From positions 39,331 to 103,330 of the forward strand of contig JAJDUZ010000022.1 in the NCBI GenBank assembly GCA_022826385.1: a DNA stretch of 64,000 bases, given 5' to 3'. The DNA is from Silicimonas sp. GTDB lineage: Bacteria; Pseudomonadota; Alphaproteobacteria; Rhodobacterales; Rhodobacteraceae. Positions within the stretch are counted from its first letter, which is position 1. Each line of letters opens with the position of its first letter. A program made the translations under genes and the position numbers. Below, one piece after another: positions 63,900 to 64,000 of this stretch. The notes below the pieces were generated by a model. It worked only from the letters and a program-made list of their open reading frames with translations, did no database searches and was not told the origin of the DNA.

Positions 63900-64000
63900 T
63901 TACGTTATTGCCCGCGCCACCCGTCGCATCAGGAACCGGCACGCGGCCAGTTGGACCCAGGCCAGAGAACTGGCCAAGGTCCGCTCCACGTCCTTCGCCA
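63900..64000 (-). CDS. Possible transposase C-terminal fragment
   Basis: On the minus strand, the last 33 codons before a TAA at 63902-63900 read KDVERTLASSLAWVQLAACR then FLMRRVARAIT. The SLAW...A...RR.AR pattern resembles the C-terminus of some IS5-like transposases. The rest of the gene would lie to the right. The adjacent 63850-63900 stretch is AT-rich (AATTAGTTAACATATTG), consistent with the edge of a mobile element, but no terminal repeat pair can be shown from one end alone. Confidence 0.4.
   Translation of the reverse strand, partial: AKDVERTLASSLAWVQLAACRFLMRRVARAIT

Overview
The window is high-GC chromosomal DNA from an alphaproteobacterium, most likely a Rhodobacteraceae (Roseobacter-group) member. 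Reasons from the sequence: densely packed genes with ATGA/GTGA overlaps, an oxygen-dependent (CobG/CobN type) cobalamin pathway, an Entner-Doudoroff edd-eda pair, a DksA that keeps only one of the four zinc-finger cysteines, tandem DUF2852 genes, and protein families usual in this group. No rRNA, tRNA, prophage or CRISPR array was recognised. One possible transposase remnant sits at the right edge.

Layout. 1-8.8 kb: the 5' part of trpG, a divergent polysaccharide-deacetylase-like protein, a leftward SDR / rRNA-methyltransferase-like / clpS group, a HAD phosphatase, a D,D-carboxypeptidase with a SPOR-like tail, and two Tad-pilus-type membrane proteins. 8.9-16.5 kb: valS, an alpha/beta hydrolase, an orphan form II CoxL-like molybdoenzyme subunit and a DUF2235 protein. 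16.5-24.7 kb: metF/metR, a glycine-rich small protein, an inositol-phosphatase-family enzyme, an MFS transporter, a sensorless histidine kinase facing a response regulator, and an acetolactate-synthase-like TPP enzyme.

24.8-44.9 kb: a roughly 20-kb cobalamin region. Leftward cobS-cobT-cobU and rightward phosphatase-cbiB build and attach the lower ligand and side chain. Leftward cobO-HAD-cobQ carry out adenosylation and amidation. A cobalamin riboswitch (31475-31653) precedes a rightward run DUF1636-cobW-cobN-cobG-cobH-cobI-cobJ-[cobK antisense]-cobL-cobE-cobM-cobB-cobA. Together they cover most of the way from uroporphyrinogen III to adenosylcobalamin. No cobF, bluB, L-threonine-O-3-phosphate decarboxylase, or CobS/CobT-type cobaltochelatase partner subunits were seen.

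44.9-64 kb: the N-degron transferase bpt (functionally paired with clpS at 4.1 kb), an RDD protein, two DUF2852 paralogues behind two operator-like palindromes, ybaK, glnE, eda-edd behind a LacI-type operator, a chemotaxis receptor interrupted by an in-frame TAA, a MoxR ATPase, dksA, a flavin monooxygenase, and a tightly overlapped operon of acetyltransferase, DUF2927 lipoprotein, small membrane protein, CoxE-like VWA protein, membrane protein and DedA protein, followed by an M48 protease.

The most unusual feature is a dispersed element made of two adjacent near-perfect hairpins (8-11 bp stems, usually 2-5-nt loops, 1-2-nt linker, usually followed by GCGCC). Six copies lie in this window. Their stem sequences differ but pairing is kept. 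Four copies lie between genes, one overlaps the 3' end of metR, and one sits in frame inside cobN.
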